DNA from: Lentzea tibetensis
Lineage (GTDB): Bacteria; Actinomycetota; Actinomycetes; Mycobacteriales; Pseudonocardiaceae
NCBI RefSeq assembly: GCF_007845675.1
Contig: NZ_VOBR01000016.1
Span: forward strand, 142,360-206,359
DNA: 64,000 bases
Reading direction: 5' to 3'
Position numbers and translations under genes: made by a program. Shown here piece by piece: positions 41,830 through 51,300 of the stretch (within the stretch, counting starts at the first letter, position 1; each line of letters opens with the position of its first letter). The notes beneath the pieces are model-generated. The model saw only the letters and a program-made list of their open reading frames with translations, ran no database searches and had not been told where the DNA came from.

Positions 41830-43242
41830 GTGGCCTCCTTGGTGATCCGTACGGGCCGCGCCGAGCTGGACTTCCAGGGCATCCGCACGGAGTTCGGACT
41901 GCCACAGGAGTTTCCCGCTGCCGCGCTGGCCGAGGCAGAACGAGCGGTCTCCCGCACACCGGGCGACCGCGAAGACGCGACCGACATCCCCCTGGTCACG
42001 ATCGACCCGCCGGGAGCGAAAGACCTGGATCAGGCGCTCTGCGTGCTGCGCACACCCACCGGCTTCCGCGTGCACTACGCGATCGCGGACCTGGGCGTGT
42101 TCGTCTCTCCTGGCGGCCCCATCGACACCGAGGTGCGCCGCAGAGGCCAGACCCTCTACCTCCCGGACGGCAACGTCCCACTGCACCCGACCGTCCTGTC
42201 CGAGGGCGCCGCGTCACTCCTGCCGACGGTGGTGCGCCCGGCGGTCCTGTGGACCTTCGAGTGCGCCCCGGACAGTGAGCCGACCTCAGTCCGCGTGCGC
42301 CGCGCCCTGGTCCGCTCACAGGCCCAGTTCGACTACGAGTCCGTGCAAGCCTCGTTCGACGCCGGCACCCCGCACCCGTCAGTCGAGGCACTAGCCGAGT
42401 TCGGCCAGCTGCGCCGGGAGCGCGCCCAGGAACGCGGCGCGGTGGAGCTGCAACTCCCCGAGCAGGAGATCGCCCCCAACGGCAACGGCCAGTGGAAACT
42501 CCTGATCCGCCCGCGCGTGCAGGTGGACCAGTGGAACGCCGAGATCTCCCTGCTGACGGGCATGTCGGCGGCCAAGATCATGCTCGACGCACGAGTCGGC
42601 ATCCTGCGCACCCTCCCGGACGCCGATGCAGAGGCAGTGGACGCCCTGCGCCGCTCCGCTCACTCACTGGGCGTGCAGTGGCCGAACGGTGCCTCGCCGG
42701 GCCGCATGCTCGCGGGCCTGGACCCCTCCCGCCCCGAGTCACTGGCCCTGTTCGTCGACGCGACCAGACTCCTGCGCGGCGCGGGCTACACCGCTTTCGC
42801 GGGCTCGCTGCCCGAGGTAACCACCCACGCGGGTCTCGCCGCGCCGTACACGCACGTCACCGCACCACTCCGCCGCCTGGTCGACCGCTTCGCCACCGAG
42901 GTCTGCCTCGCGGTGACCGCAGGCGAAGAGGTCCCCGAGTGGCTGCGCACCGCCTTGCCGCTCCTCCCGTCGCTGATGGGCACCTCGGACACGCTCGCGT
43001 CCAAGGTGGAGCGCGCCTGCCTGGACCAGGTCGAGGCCTGGGTGCTGGTGGACCGCGTGGGCGAGGACTTCGACGCGGTGGTGCTGCGGGCCGGTGAGTC
43101 CGAAGCGGACGTGTTCGTGGCGGAGCCCCCGGTTATGGGCAAGTGCCAGGGTTCCGAGCTCCCCGAAGGCGAACGCATCAGGGCACGCCTGGTGGAGGCA
43201 GACCCGGAAAACCGCCGAGTCGCCTTCAAACGCATCCCGTAA
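41830..43242 (+). CDS. RNB-domain ribonuclease (RNase II/R family, short form)
   Basis: This 470-residue protein starts at GTG. The RNB catalytic domain has its magnesium-binding Asp cluster in TIDPPGAKDLDQAL (about residues 57-70) and the conserved HYAIADLGVFV. A later Arg-rich APYTHVTAPLRRLVDRF motif contacts RNA. Cold-shock and S1 domains of full-length RNase R are lacking or reduced, as in the short actinobacterial form. It would degrade RNA 3' to 5'. The downstream spacer carries large repeats. Confidence 0.88.
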   Translation: MASLVIRTGRAELDFQGIRTEFGLPQEFPAAALAEAERAVSRTPGDREDATDIPLVTIDPPGAKDLDQALCVLRTPTGFRVHYAIADLGVFVSPGGPIDTEVRRRGQTLYLPDGNVPLHPTVLSEGAASLLPTVVRPAVLWTFECAPDSEPTSVRVRRALVRSQAQFDYESVQASFDAGTPHPSVEALAEFGQLRRERAQERGAVELQLPEQEIAPNGNGQWKLLIRPRVQVDQWNAEISLLTGMSAAKIMLDARVGILRTLPDADAEAVDALRRSAHSLGVQWPNGASPGRMLAGLDPSRPESLALFVDATRLLRGAGYTAFAGSLPEVTTHAGLAAPYTHVTAPLRRLVDRFATEVCLAVTAGEEVPEWLRTALPLLPSLMGTSDTLASKVERACLDQVEAWVLVDRVGEDFDAVVLRAGESEADVFVAEPPVMGKCQGSELPEGERIRARLVEADPENRRVAFKRIP

Positions 43243-43256
43243 GCCAAGCCGGCGAT

Positions 43257-43360
43257 TGCCGAAGGCACGAAGCCGAAGGCGAGCCGTCCCAAGCTTGTAG
43301 TGCCGAAGGCCACGAAGCCGAAGGCGAGCACCCCAAGCCCGCGAAGCCGGAGGCGAGCCG
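43257..43360. repeat. Three imperfect direct repeats in spacer
   Basis: The motif GCCGAAGGC(C)ACGAAGCCGAAGGCGAGC occurs at 43257-43285 and 43301-43329. A shorter diverged copy (GCGAAGCCGGAGGCGAGC) is at about 43341-43358. The spacing of the first two is 44 bp. They lie in the 364-bp noncoding region (43243-43606) after the RNB gene and directly before the large palindrome. The copies are too few, too unequal and too close for a CRISPR array. They could be remains of repeated small-element insertion. Confidence 0.6.
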
Positions 43361-43376
43361 ACCAATGAAACCAGTG

Positions 43377-43508
43377 GGTGGTGGGGTCTCCGTACGGCGC
43401 AGGCGAAGCCCTGCCGCATTTCGAGGGTGGGGTCAAGACGTCTTTTTGTCTTGACCCCACCCTCGAAATGTGGCTGCCTCTGGTGCGTCGTACGGAGACC
43501 CCACCACC
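43377..43508. repeat. 132-bp two-tier palindromic element
   Basis: Outer arms 43377-43396 and 43489-43508 are perfectly complementary over 20 bp. Inner arms 43417-43439 and 43448-43470 are perfectly complementary over 23 bp with an 8-nt T-rich loop (GTCTTTTT). The 18-20-bp segments between the tiers do not pair well. The element may be a miniature palindromic mobile element or a structured RNA/terminator between the RNB gene and the F420 reductase gene. No open reading frame inside looks coding, and no target-site duplication was recognised. Confidence 0.8.
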
Positions 43509-43606
43509 AAAGCAACCATCTACGGAAACCAGCCCGAGGCCTCCGCCGGAGGCGAAGTCCGCAAGCCGCCGGACGCCACAAGACAGCCCCGTGTGAAGAT
43601 GCGAGG

Positions 43607-44272
43607 GTGACTGAGATTCGAGAGCTCACCGTCGGCGTCCTGGGCGGCACGGGTGCACAGGGCAAGGGCCTGGCCATCCGCTGGGCCAAGGCCGGCGTCA
43701 AGGTGGTCATCGGCTCCCGCAGCGCTGAACGAGCCCAGCTCGCGGCGAAGGAGATCACCGAGACAGCGGGCGGCGAGGTCACCGGCACGGACAACGTGGA
43801 GTGCGCGGCGAGCTCGGACATCGTCCTGGTAGCGGTCCCGTGGGACGGCCACAGCGACCTCCTGGCAAGCCTGCGCGACCAGCTGGCCGGCAAGATCGTG
43901 ATCGACTGCGTGAACCCGCTGGGCTTCGACAAGCAGGGCCCGTTCGCCCTCCCGGTGCCAGAAGGCTCGGCAGCCCAGCAGGCGGAGGCCCTCCTCCCTG
44001 AGTCCAAGGTGACGGCAGCCTTCCACCACGTGTCGGCCGTACTGCTGGCAGACCTGTCCATCCCCCAGGTCGACATGGACGTACTGGTGCTGGGCGACGA
44101 CCGAGAGGCGACGGACACCGTCCGCGAGCTGGCCGAACTGGTGCCGGGCTTCCGCGGCGTCTACGGCGGCCGCCTGCGCAACGCCCACCAGGTCGAGGCG
44201 TTCACGGCGAACCTGATCGCGATCAACCGCCGCTACAAGACCCACGCCGGCCTGAAGATCACGGGCGTCTAG
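43607..44272 (+). CDS. npdG: NADPH-dependent F420 reductase (F420H2:NADP oxidoreductase)
   Basis: GTG at 43607 gives 221 residues. The nucleotide-binding fold begins with TVGVLGGTGAQGKGLAIRWAKAG, and the NADP phosphate site follows in VIGSRSAERA. The family signature around VPWDGH and IDCVNPLGFDKQG is also present, along with TAAFHHVSA. The enzyme transfers hydride between NADPH and coenzyme F420, consistent with an F420-using actinomycete. Its stop directly abuts the next start (TAG then GTG), so the two are likely co-expressed. Confidence 0.9.
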   Translation: MTEIRELTVGVLGGTGAQGKGLAIRWAKAGVKVVIGSRSAERAQLAAKEITETAGGEVTGTDNVECAASSDIVLVAVPWDGHSDLLASLRDQLAGKIVIDCVNPLGFDKQGPFALPVPEGSAAQQAEALLPESKVTAAFHHVSAVLLADLSIPQVDMDVLVLGDDREATDTVRELAELVPGFRGVYGGRLRNAHQVEAFTANLIAINRRYKTHAGLKITGV

Positions 44273-45034
44273 GTGCTCCCGGTCGACGACCTCGGTGAAC
44301 CGGTACCGCTGGACTCGCCACGACGAGTGGTGAGCCTGGTCCCGTCCATCACCGAGGCCGTCGCCGCCACGGTCCCGACCGTCCTCATAGGCGCCACGGA
44401 CTACTGCACGCACCCGGCAGACCTGGACGTCGACCGGGTGGGCGGCTCGAAGTACCCCGACATCGCGAAGGTACTGGCGCTGAACCCGGACCTGGTGATC
44501 GCGAACTCCGAGGAGAACCGCCCGGAGGACGTCGACCGGCTGCGCGCGAACGGCATCCCGGTGTGGGTGACGGAAGCCCCGGCCACCGTCCCCACCGCAC
44601 TGGCGAGCCTGCGCCGCTTCTTCGGCACCGCCTGGGACGCGGAACCGGACTGGCTGATCAAGGCCGAGGACCTGTGGCGCGAAACCACGCCCACCAAGCG
44701 AAAAGCCGTCATCCCGGTGTGGCGCAGGCCGTGGGTCGTGATCGGCCGCGACACCTTCGCGGGTGACGTCCTGCACCGCCTCGGCGTCGAAAACGTGTAC
44801 GCACAAAGCGAGGAGCGCTACCCGCGGCCGACCCTGGCCGAGATCAACGCGACCGAGCCCGATCTGGTCGTCCTCCCGGACGAGCCGTACCTGTTCACCC
44901 ACGAGGACGGCCCGGAGTCGTTCCCCGGTCTGCCCTACGTGCTCGTGAACGGCCGTCACCTGACCTGGTACGGCCCGTCGCTGGTCGAGGCGAGGGAAAG
45001 TCTCACGAATGCGCTGAATTACGTTAATAGTTGA
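44273..45034 (+). CDS. Helical-backbone metal-receptor (BtuF/TroA-like) protein, apparently cytosolic
   Basis: This 253-residue protein resembles class III periplasmic binding proteins for cobalamin and siderophores: RRVVSLVPSITEAVAA at the start, a KYPDIAKVLALNPDLVIANSE helix, and TLAEINATEPDLVVLPDEPY in the second lobe. It lacks a signal peptide and lipobox, so it is probably cytosolic or its role has diverged. No ABC transporter gene is adjacent. It abuts npdG without a gap. Confidence 0.8.
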   Translation: MLPVDDLGEPVPLDSPRRVVSLVPSITEAVAATVPTVLIGATDYCTHPADLDVDRVGGSKYPDIAKVLALNPDLVIANSEENRPEDVDRLRANGIPVWVTEAPATVPTALASLRRFFGTAWDAEPDWLIKAEDLWRETTPTKRKAVIPVWRRPWVVIGRDTFAGDVLHRLGVENVYAQSEERYPRPTLAEINATEPDLVVLPDEPYLFTHEDGPESFPGLPYVLVNGRHLTWYGPSLVEARESLTNALNYVNS

Positions 45035-45087
45035 CGACCAGTGCCCCGTGAGCTGCCAAGGTGGTCCCCGGAAAGGGGATCCACACC

Positions 45088-45519
45088 ATGCGCAAACTCA
45101 TCACGGTGGCCGCGGCCACCGCCTTCGCCACGGCCCTGTTCGTGGCACCGGCCCACGCCGACCCGGTCGTGCACTACCGGGCCGCGGGCACGAACCTCTG
45201 CCTCGACGACAACGGCACGCAGGTCAGCGTGTTGCCGTGCAACAGGTCCGACCGGCAGAGATGGTTACTGCCGGTCGGCGGCGACCTCTCGGACCGGCCG
45301 CGCAACATGGCGACAGGCAGGTGCCTGACGGCCCGTCCGACAGGTCAGGTCCTGACCGTCGCGTGCGACGCGTCGGGCTTCCAGCGCTGGCGCCGTGAGC
45401 CGCGCGAGAACGAGTTCCGGTTCCACAACCTCGGCACGAACAAGTGCCTGGTGGGCACCCGCGGGGTGACGGTCCAGCCGTGCACCCCGCAGACCCAGCG
45501 CTGGAGCGCGTTCTACTAG
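45088..45519 (+). CDS. Secreted ricin-type beta-trefoil lectin domain protein
   Basis: ATG at 45088 is preceded by GAAAGGGGA and gives 143 residues. A Sec signal peptide ends AHADP. The mature part is one beta-trefoil with three repeats, each ending in a Cys plus QxW-like motif (CNRSDRQRWLL, CDASGFQRWRR, CTPQTQRWSAF) and beginning with LCLDDNG-type turns. Six Cys can form three disulfides. A free lectin domain of this kind could bind cell-surface or plant polysaccharide; no catalytic domain is attached. Confidence 0.82.
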   Translation: MRKLITVAAATAFATALFVAPAHADPVVHYRAAGTNLCLDDNGTQVSVLPCNRSDRQRWLLPVGGDLSDRPRNMATGRCLTARPTGQVLTVACDASGFQRWRREPRENEFRFHNLGTNKCLVGTRGVTVQPCTPQTQRWSAFY

Positions 45520-45524
45520 CGGTT

Positions 45525-46472
45525 CTACTGGCGGAACTTGTCCGTCGCGGCCAGCAGTGCCGCGAGGATGCCGGGCTCGCTGTACGCGTGCCCGGCATCC
45601 GGGACCATCACCAGCTCCGCAGACGGCCACGCCTTGTGCAGGTCCCACGCGGTGATCGGGGGAGTGGCCCCGTCATAGCGCCCCTGCACGATCACGCCGG
45701 GGATGTCCGCCAACCGGTGCGCGTCGCGGATCAGCTGCCCCTCCGACAACCAGGCGGCGTTGCGGAAGTAGTGGTTCTCGATCCGGGCGAACGCCAGCGC
45801 GTACGTCGCCTCGGCGAACTCGGCGACGAGCGCGGGGTTCTCGATCAGCGTGACCGTCGCGCCTTCCCAGCTGCTCCACGCCACCGCGGCAGGCCCGTGC
45901 ACGGCCGGATCGGGGTCGGCGAGCAGCTCGGCGTAGACCTCGATCGGGTCCTCGGCGCGCCGGTCGAGCGGAATGGGCTCGAGGAACTTGTCCCACCACT
46001 CGGGGAACAGGTTGGCCGCCCCGCCGCGGTAGTACCAGTCCAGCTCGCTCTGCCGGATCGTGAACACACCGCGCACGATCAGCTCGGTGACCCGCGAGAC
46101 GTGCGTCTCCGCGTAGGCCAGCGCGAGCGAGCTGCCCCACGACCCGCCGAACACCTGCCACCGCTCGATGCCCAGGTGCGCGCGCAGCAGCTCCATGTCG
46201 GACACGAGGTGCCACGTCGTGTTGGCGTGCAACGACAACGACGAGGAGGCGTGCGGCGTCGACCGTCCACAACCGCGCTGGTCGAAGAGGACGATCCGGT
46301 ACGCGGCCGGGTCGAAGAGCCGGCGATGGCCGGGCGAGCTACCGCCGCCCGGCCCGCCGTGCAGGAACACCACGGGCTTGCCGGACGGGTTACCGCTGGT
46401 CTCCCAGTAGACCTGGTGACCGTCGCCCACGTCCAGCAAGCCCGACTCGTACGGTTCGATCTCCGGATACAT
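45525..46472 (-). CDS. pip: Proline iminopeptidase
   Basis: This 315-residue alpha/beta hydrolase is of peptidase family S33. The oxyanion region FLHGGPGGGSSPGHRRLFDP and DQRGCGRSTPH are typical. The nucleophile Ser is in GGSWGSSLAL, the acid Asp in GRYDGATPP and the His in PDAGHAYSE. It releases N-terminal proline from peptides. No signal peptide is visible, so it is cytosolic. It converges with the lectin gene (5-bp gap) and lies 21 bp downstream of panB on the same strand. Confidence 0.94.
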   Translation of the reverse strand: MYPEIEPYESGLLDVGDGHQVYWETSGNPSGKPVVFLHGGPGGGSSPGHRRLFDPAAYRIVLFDQRGCGRSTPHASSSLSLHANTTWHLVSDMELLRAHLGIERWQVFGGSWGSSLALAYAETHVSRVTELIVRGVFTIRQSELDWYYRGGAANLFPEWWDKFLEPIPLDRRAEDPIEVYAELLADPDPAVHGPAAVAWSSWEGATVTLIENPALVAEFAEATYALAFARIENHYFRNAAWLSEGQLIRDAHRLADIPGVIVQGRYDGATPPITAWDLHKAWPSAELVMVPDAGHAYSEPGILAALLAATDKFRQ

Positions 46473-46493
46473 GGTCCGGATCGTGCCGGACGA

Positions 46494-47357
46494 TCAGTGG
46501 AAGGTGTGCTCCGGGCCGGGGAACTGGTGGCCGCGGACCTCGTCGGCGAACGTCTTGGCCGCACCCAGCATCACGTCCGCGATGTTGGCGTAGCGCTTGA
46601 CGAAGCGCGGGCCCTTGCCCCGGCGCAGGCCCATCATGTCCTGCCACACGAGCACCTGGGCGTCGGTGTCCGGACCGGCGCCGATGCCGACGGTCGGGAT
46701 CTTGAGGTCGTGCGTGATCTGCTTCGCGACCTCGGACGTCACCATCTCCAGCACGACCGCGAACGCACCGGCCTCCTGGACGGCGTGCGCGTCGGCGACG
46801 ACGGCGTCGAACGCGCCGTTGCGGCCCTGCACGCGGTAGCCGCCGAGCTGGTGCTCGGACTGCGGCGTGAAACCGATGTGCGCCATGACCGGGATGCCCG
46901 CGGCGACGATCGCCCTGATGTGCGGCGCGAAGTAGGCGCCGCCCTCCAGCTTGACCGCGTGCGCCTGGCCTTCCTTCATGAACCGCACCGCGGTGGCGAC
47001 GGCCTGTTCCACGGACACCTGGTAGGAGCCGAAGGGCAGGTCGGCGATCACGAGGGAGTGCTTGACCGAGCGGCTGACCGCGCGCACGAGCGGAATCAGC
47101 TCGTCCACGGTCACCGGCAGGGACGTCTCGTTGCCGTAGACGTTGTTGGACGCCGAGTCACCCACCAGGAGCACGGGGATGCCGGCCTCGTCGAAGAGCT
47201 CCGCCGTGTACATGTCGTAGGCGGTGAGCATGGGCCACGCCTCGCCGCGTTCCTTCATCTCACGCAGGTGGTGGATGCGTACTCGCTTGGCGGGGGCAGC
47301 AGGAGACTTACCAGACGCGCCGTTGCCGTACGGCGCGGAGACTTCGGCAGTGGTCAT
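46494..47357 (-). CDS. panB: 3-methyl-2-oxobutanoate hydroxymethyltransferase
   Basis: ATG at 47355-47357 has GGAAAGGAA upstream on its strand, giving 287 residues. The TIM-barrel family signatures are complete: [51 protein letters not shown] and [24 protein letters not shown]. It adds a hydroxymethyl group from methylene-tetrahydrofolate to alpha-ketoisovalerate, the first committed step to pantothenate. The N-terminal 25 residues are variable. The gene also lies near Hip1-like hydrolases in mycobacteria. Confidence 0.96.
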   Translation of the reverse strand: MTTAEVSAPYGNGASGKSPAAPAKRVRIHHLREMKERGEAWPMLTAYDMYTAELFDEAGIPVLLVGDSASNNVYGNETSLPVTVDELIPLVRAVSRSVKHSLVIADLPFGSYQVSVEQAVATAVRFMKEGQAHAVKLEGGAYFAPHIRAIVAAGIPVMAHIGFTPQSEHQLGGYRVQGRNGAFDAVVADAHAVQEAGAFAVVLEMVTSEVAKQITHDLKIPTVGIGAGPDTDAQVLVWQDMMGLRRGKGPRFVKRYANIADVMLGAAKTFADEVRGHQFPGPEHTFH

Positions 47358-47480
47358 CGTCGACCGTTCCTTTCCTCGAGGCCCGCTACGCGGGTCCCCG
47401 GGCGCTGTTGCACGGTTGCCGATACAAGCGTGACAGCAGTCGGGACGAAGCGACACCCGGTGCGAGTAGCCTCACAACGC

Positions 47481-47504
47481 GGCCTGCTCACCGACCAGCA
47501 GGCC
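47481..47504 (-). terminator. 8-bp stem hairpin downstream of the hydrolase
   Basis: GGCCTGCT at 47481-47488 pairs with AGCAGGCC at 47497-47504 around an 8-nt loop. It lies 17 bp past the stop of the minus-strand hydrolase gene at 47521, in the 163-bp spacer before panB, and probably ends that transcript. The remainder of the spacer should hold the panB promoter, which I could not pin down. Confidence 0.5.
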
Positions 47505-47520
47505 ACTGAGTTCTGCCTGC

Positions 47521-48360
47521 TCAGGCCCCTGGTAGCTCCCTGAGCGCGTCCCGCACCGCGAGGAACACCGCGTCCGGGCGGTCCATCTGGATCAGGTGCC
47601 TGCTGCCCGGCACGAGCACGTTGCGCCCCCACGGCACCAGCCCGGCCAGCGACTCGTGCTCCGGCCACAGCCTGCGGCCCGCGGTCAGCACCTGCCACGG
47701 CACGCGCGGCAGCGGGCGCCGCGTGCGCAGCCGTTCCAAAGTCGCCACCTGGCCGGGGTACGACGCGAGCTCGGCCAGGATCGCGCGGCCCACACCGGGC
47801 CGCCGGTAGACGAGCTCGACCAGGTCGGCGGGGGCGGGGTCGGTGTGCCCGAGCGTGCACGCCTCGGTCACCCAGTTGCGGAACCGGTGCCCGAACGCCC
47901 GCGTGATGCGCGCGCCGACGTACGGGCTGCCGAACGCGCGCAGCGCCTGGGCGACGAGCGCGGACGCGTCGAACGGGGCACCCGCGCCGGGCACCTCGGT
48001 GTCCGGGTCGAGCAGCACCGCGCCGAGCACCTTGCCGGGACGCAGCCGCGCGTAGGCCTCGACGTGCATCGTCGCCATCGAGTGCCCGACCAGCAGCGCG
48101 GACGGGATGCCGCGCAGCACCGCGTCCAGCACGGCGACCTCCCGCGCGAGGCTCGGGTCGCGTCGCGCGGGCCCGCTCATGCCGAGTCCCGGCCGGTCGA
48201 ACACGATCACGCGCGCGTGCGGTTCCAGCAGCTCCAGCACCCGCGCCCAGTCGAACCAGGCGCCGCCGAGACCCGAGCTGAGCACGACGACCGGGTCGGT
48301 GACCCGCCCGGATGACGCCACGTGCACGCGTCCGGCGGAAGAGGGGATCATGCTGCTCAT
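47521..48360 (-). CDS. Alpha/beta hydrolase
   Basis: The frame is open far upstream but only as antisense to lysX; the start ATG at 48360 (or 48351) gives about 279 residues. It has the hydrolase landmarks SSGLGGAWFDWARVLELL, VIVFDRPGLGMSGP, the nucleophile in LVGHSMATMHVEAYA, and a C-terminal His in VPGSRHLIQMDRPD. The substrate is unknown. It is divergent from lysX with only about 21 bp between starts, so the promoters must overlap the coding starts. Confidence 0.82.
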   Translation of the reverse strand: MSSMIPSSAGRVHVASSGRVTDPVVVLSSGLGGAWFDWARVLELLEPHARVIVFDRPGLGMSGPARRDPSLAREVAVLDAVLRGIPSALLVGHSMATMHVEAYARLRPGKVLGAVLLDPDTEVPGAGAPFDASALVAQALRAFGSPYVGARITRAFGHRFRNWVTEACTLGHTDPAPADLVELVYRRPGVGRAILAELASYPGQVATLERLRTRRPLPRVPWQVLTAGRRLWPEHESLAGLVPWGRNVLVPGSRHLIQMDRPDAVFLAVRDALRELPGA

Positions 48361-48381
48361 CAATCGAGTCCTGGAGCTGAT

Positions 48382-51300
48382 GTGGCACTGGTCGCGCGGT
48401 GGAAGTGGAAGACGGCGAGCTGGATCGCGACCGTCGTGCAACTCGCCGCGGTCGCGTCGCTGCTCAGACTGATCCTGCCGGAGGACAGCTGGTTCACCGG
48501 CTTCACGGACACGGTGGGGTACTGGCTGGGCCTGCCGATCGACGGCAACCTGTTCATCGCCCTCATCTTCGCCGTGCTCGGCGCCGCGCTGCACCGGCAC
48601 AAGCGTGCCGCGTTGTGGACGCTGCTGCTCTTCGAGGTGCTCGGCCTCGCACTGGCGTTGATCATCCTGGCCATCTTCGTGCTCGCGCCTGAAGAAGTCC
48701 TGGAGGCGGGCGAGCAAACCGACTGGCCGTTCATCATCGGCGGCCTCGCGTCCTCGTTGGTGCTGGTCACGCTCTTGTGGGTCGTCCGAGACGCGTTCCC
48801 GGCGCGACTCGCCCGCGGCGCGTGGCGCCAGGCGCTGCTGACGTTCGCCGTCGGCATTCCGGTGCTGGTCGCGGTCGGCTGGGGACTCACCGAGGTCTTC
48901 CCGGGAGCACTCGAACAGACGACGGACAAGCTCGTGTGGGCCGCGAACCAGGTCACCGGTGAGGTGATTCGGCTCGGCAGGCTCGACATCCCCGAAGGTC
49001 CGCAGTGGCTCAGCATCCTGCTGGGACTGGGCGGCACGCTGGTCGCGATCCGCGCGCTGTACGTGTTCTTCCGCGGTGTGCGCACGCAGCAGCTGCTCGG
49101 CGGCGGTGACGAGCTGGCCGTGCGCAAGCTGCTGGCGTCCGACGGCGAACCCGACTCGCTCGGCTACTTCGCCACGCGCCGCGACAAGAGCGTCGTGTTC
49201 GCCGAGTCCGGGCGGGCCGCGCTCACCTACCGGGTGCTCGGTGGCGTGTCGCTGGCCAGCGGTGACCCGATCGGCGACGAGGAGGCGTGGCCGCAGGCGG
49301 TGGAGCGGTGGCTCGCCGAGGCGCGCACGTACGGCTGGGTCGCGGGTGTGCTCGGCGCGTCCGAACGCGGTGCGCAGGTCTACACCGACGGCGGGCTGAA
49401 AGCGTTGGAGATCGGCGACGAGGCGATCCTCGACGTGCGCGAGTTCAACCTGGCCGGCCCGGAGCGCCGCAGCCTGCGCCAGGCGGTGAGCCGGGTCGAA
49501 CGCGCCGGCTACACGACGCGCGTGCGCAGGCACAGCGAGATCGCCGACGACGAGATGGCGTCCATTCTGGATCTGGCACAACGCTGGCGCGGCGCGGAGA
49601 CCGAGCGCGGTTTCTCGATGGCGCTGGGACGGCTGGGCGACCCGACCGACGGCCGGTGCGTGATGGTCGAGGCCTACGACGCCGCCGGTGACCTGCGTGG
49701 GCTGCTGTCGTTCGTGCCGTGGGGCCGCCGCGGCGTCTCGCTCGACCTGATGCGCCGCGACCGGGCGGCGGAGAACGGCCTCAACGAGTACATGGTCGCG
49801 CAGCTGGCCGCGGCGGCCGGACACCTCGGCGTGCAACGGATCTCGTTGAACTTCGCGATGTTCCGCGCGGTGTTCGAGGAGGGCGAGAAGATCGGCGCCG
49901 GTCCGGTGCTGAGGGCGTGGCGGCAGGTGCTGTCGCTCGCGTCGCGGTTCTTCCAGCTGGAGTCGCTGTACCGGTCGAACGCCAAGTACGACCCGTCCTG
50001 GGAGCCGCGGTTCCTCTGCTACGCCAGCACTCGCGCGCTGCCTCGGGTGAGCATCTCGGCCGGTATCGCCGAGGGGTTCGTGCCGTCGCTGCGGTCGTTG
50101 TTGCAGCGCGGCAAGGACCGCGAGCTGCAGGGCTCGGACATCGGTTCGGACTTCGCCGCGCGGGTCGCCGAGATCGACGCGCTGAAGGTGGAGCCCAAGC
50201 AGGTCCGGCGCCCGGACCAGGTGCGCGTGCGGATCGCGAAGCTGGACCGGCTGCGGTCGTCCGGCATGGACCCGTACCCGGTCGGTTTCTCCCGGTCGGC
50301 ACTGCTCGTCGAGGCGCGCGAACGCTTCGGCGACGAGGTGTCCGTGACCGGCCGCGTCGTCGCGCTGCGCGAGATGGGCCGGCTGTGCTTCGCGCGGCTG
50401 CGCGACTTCAGCGGCGAACTGCAGCTGATGCTGGCCGTCGACCAGCTCGGCGAGGACGGCCTCACGGCGTGGAAGTCGCTCGTGGACCTCGGTGACCACG
50501 TCGGGGTGCGGGGCAAGATCGGCAAGTCCGACCACGGCGAGGTCTCCGTGCTCGTCGACGAGTGGACGATGACCGCGAAGTGCCTGCACCCGTTGCCGGA
50601 CAAGCGGAAGGGCCTCGCGGACCCGGAGGCGCGGGTGCGGCAGCGCTACCTCGACCTGGTCGTGAACCCGGACTCGGCGCACCTGCTGAAGGTGCGCAGC
50701 GACGTCGTGCGCGGCATCAGGGAGTTCCTGCACCAGCGGGACTACCTGGAGGTCGAGACGCCGATGCTGCAGGCGGTGCACGGCGGCGCGAACGCGCGCC
50801 CGTTCGTCACCCACATCAACGCCTACGACATGCGCATGTACCTGCGGATCGCGCCGGAGCTGTACCTGAAGCGGCTGTGCGTGGCGGGCGTGGACCGCGT
50901 GTTCGAGCTGAACCGCAACTTCCGCAACGAGGGCGCGGACGCCACCCACAACCCCGAGTTCACGATGCTCGAGGCCTACCAGTCCTACGCGGACTACCGC
51001 ACGATGCTCGACCTGATGCGCAGGCTCGTGCAGCACGCGGCCGTCGCCGCGCACGGGCACGAGATCGCGGTCCGGCCGGAGGGCGAGTTCGACATCTCCG
51101 GCGACTGGCCGATCGTCCCCGTGTACACGGCGGTGTCCACCGCACTGGGCACGCCGGTCACGCCGGGGACGTCCGTCGACGAGCTGCGGTCGTTGCTCCG
51201 GGAGGCCGATGTGACGGTCAACGAGGACTGGGACCACGGCAAGCTCGTGCAGGAGGCCTACGACGAGCTGGTCGAGCCGCACACCGCCGGCCCGACGTTC

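Noticed and set aside
43257-43360. Possible CRISPR array
   Set aside because: There are only two to three unequal repeats, no constant spacer length and no cas genes in the window.
47521-51282. A very long minus-strand open frame of about 1250 codons
   Set aside because: Only its 3' end (to 48360) has hydrolase motifs. The rest is antisense to lysX, is low-complexity Arg/His/Gln-rich and is a by-product of high third-position GC.
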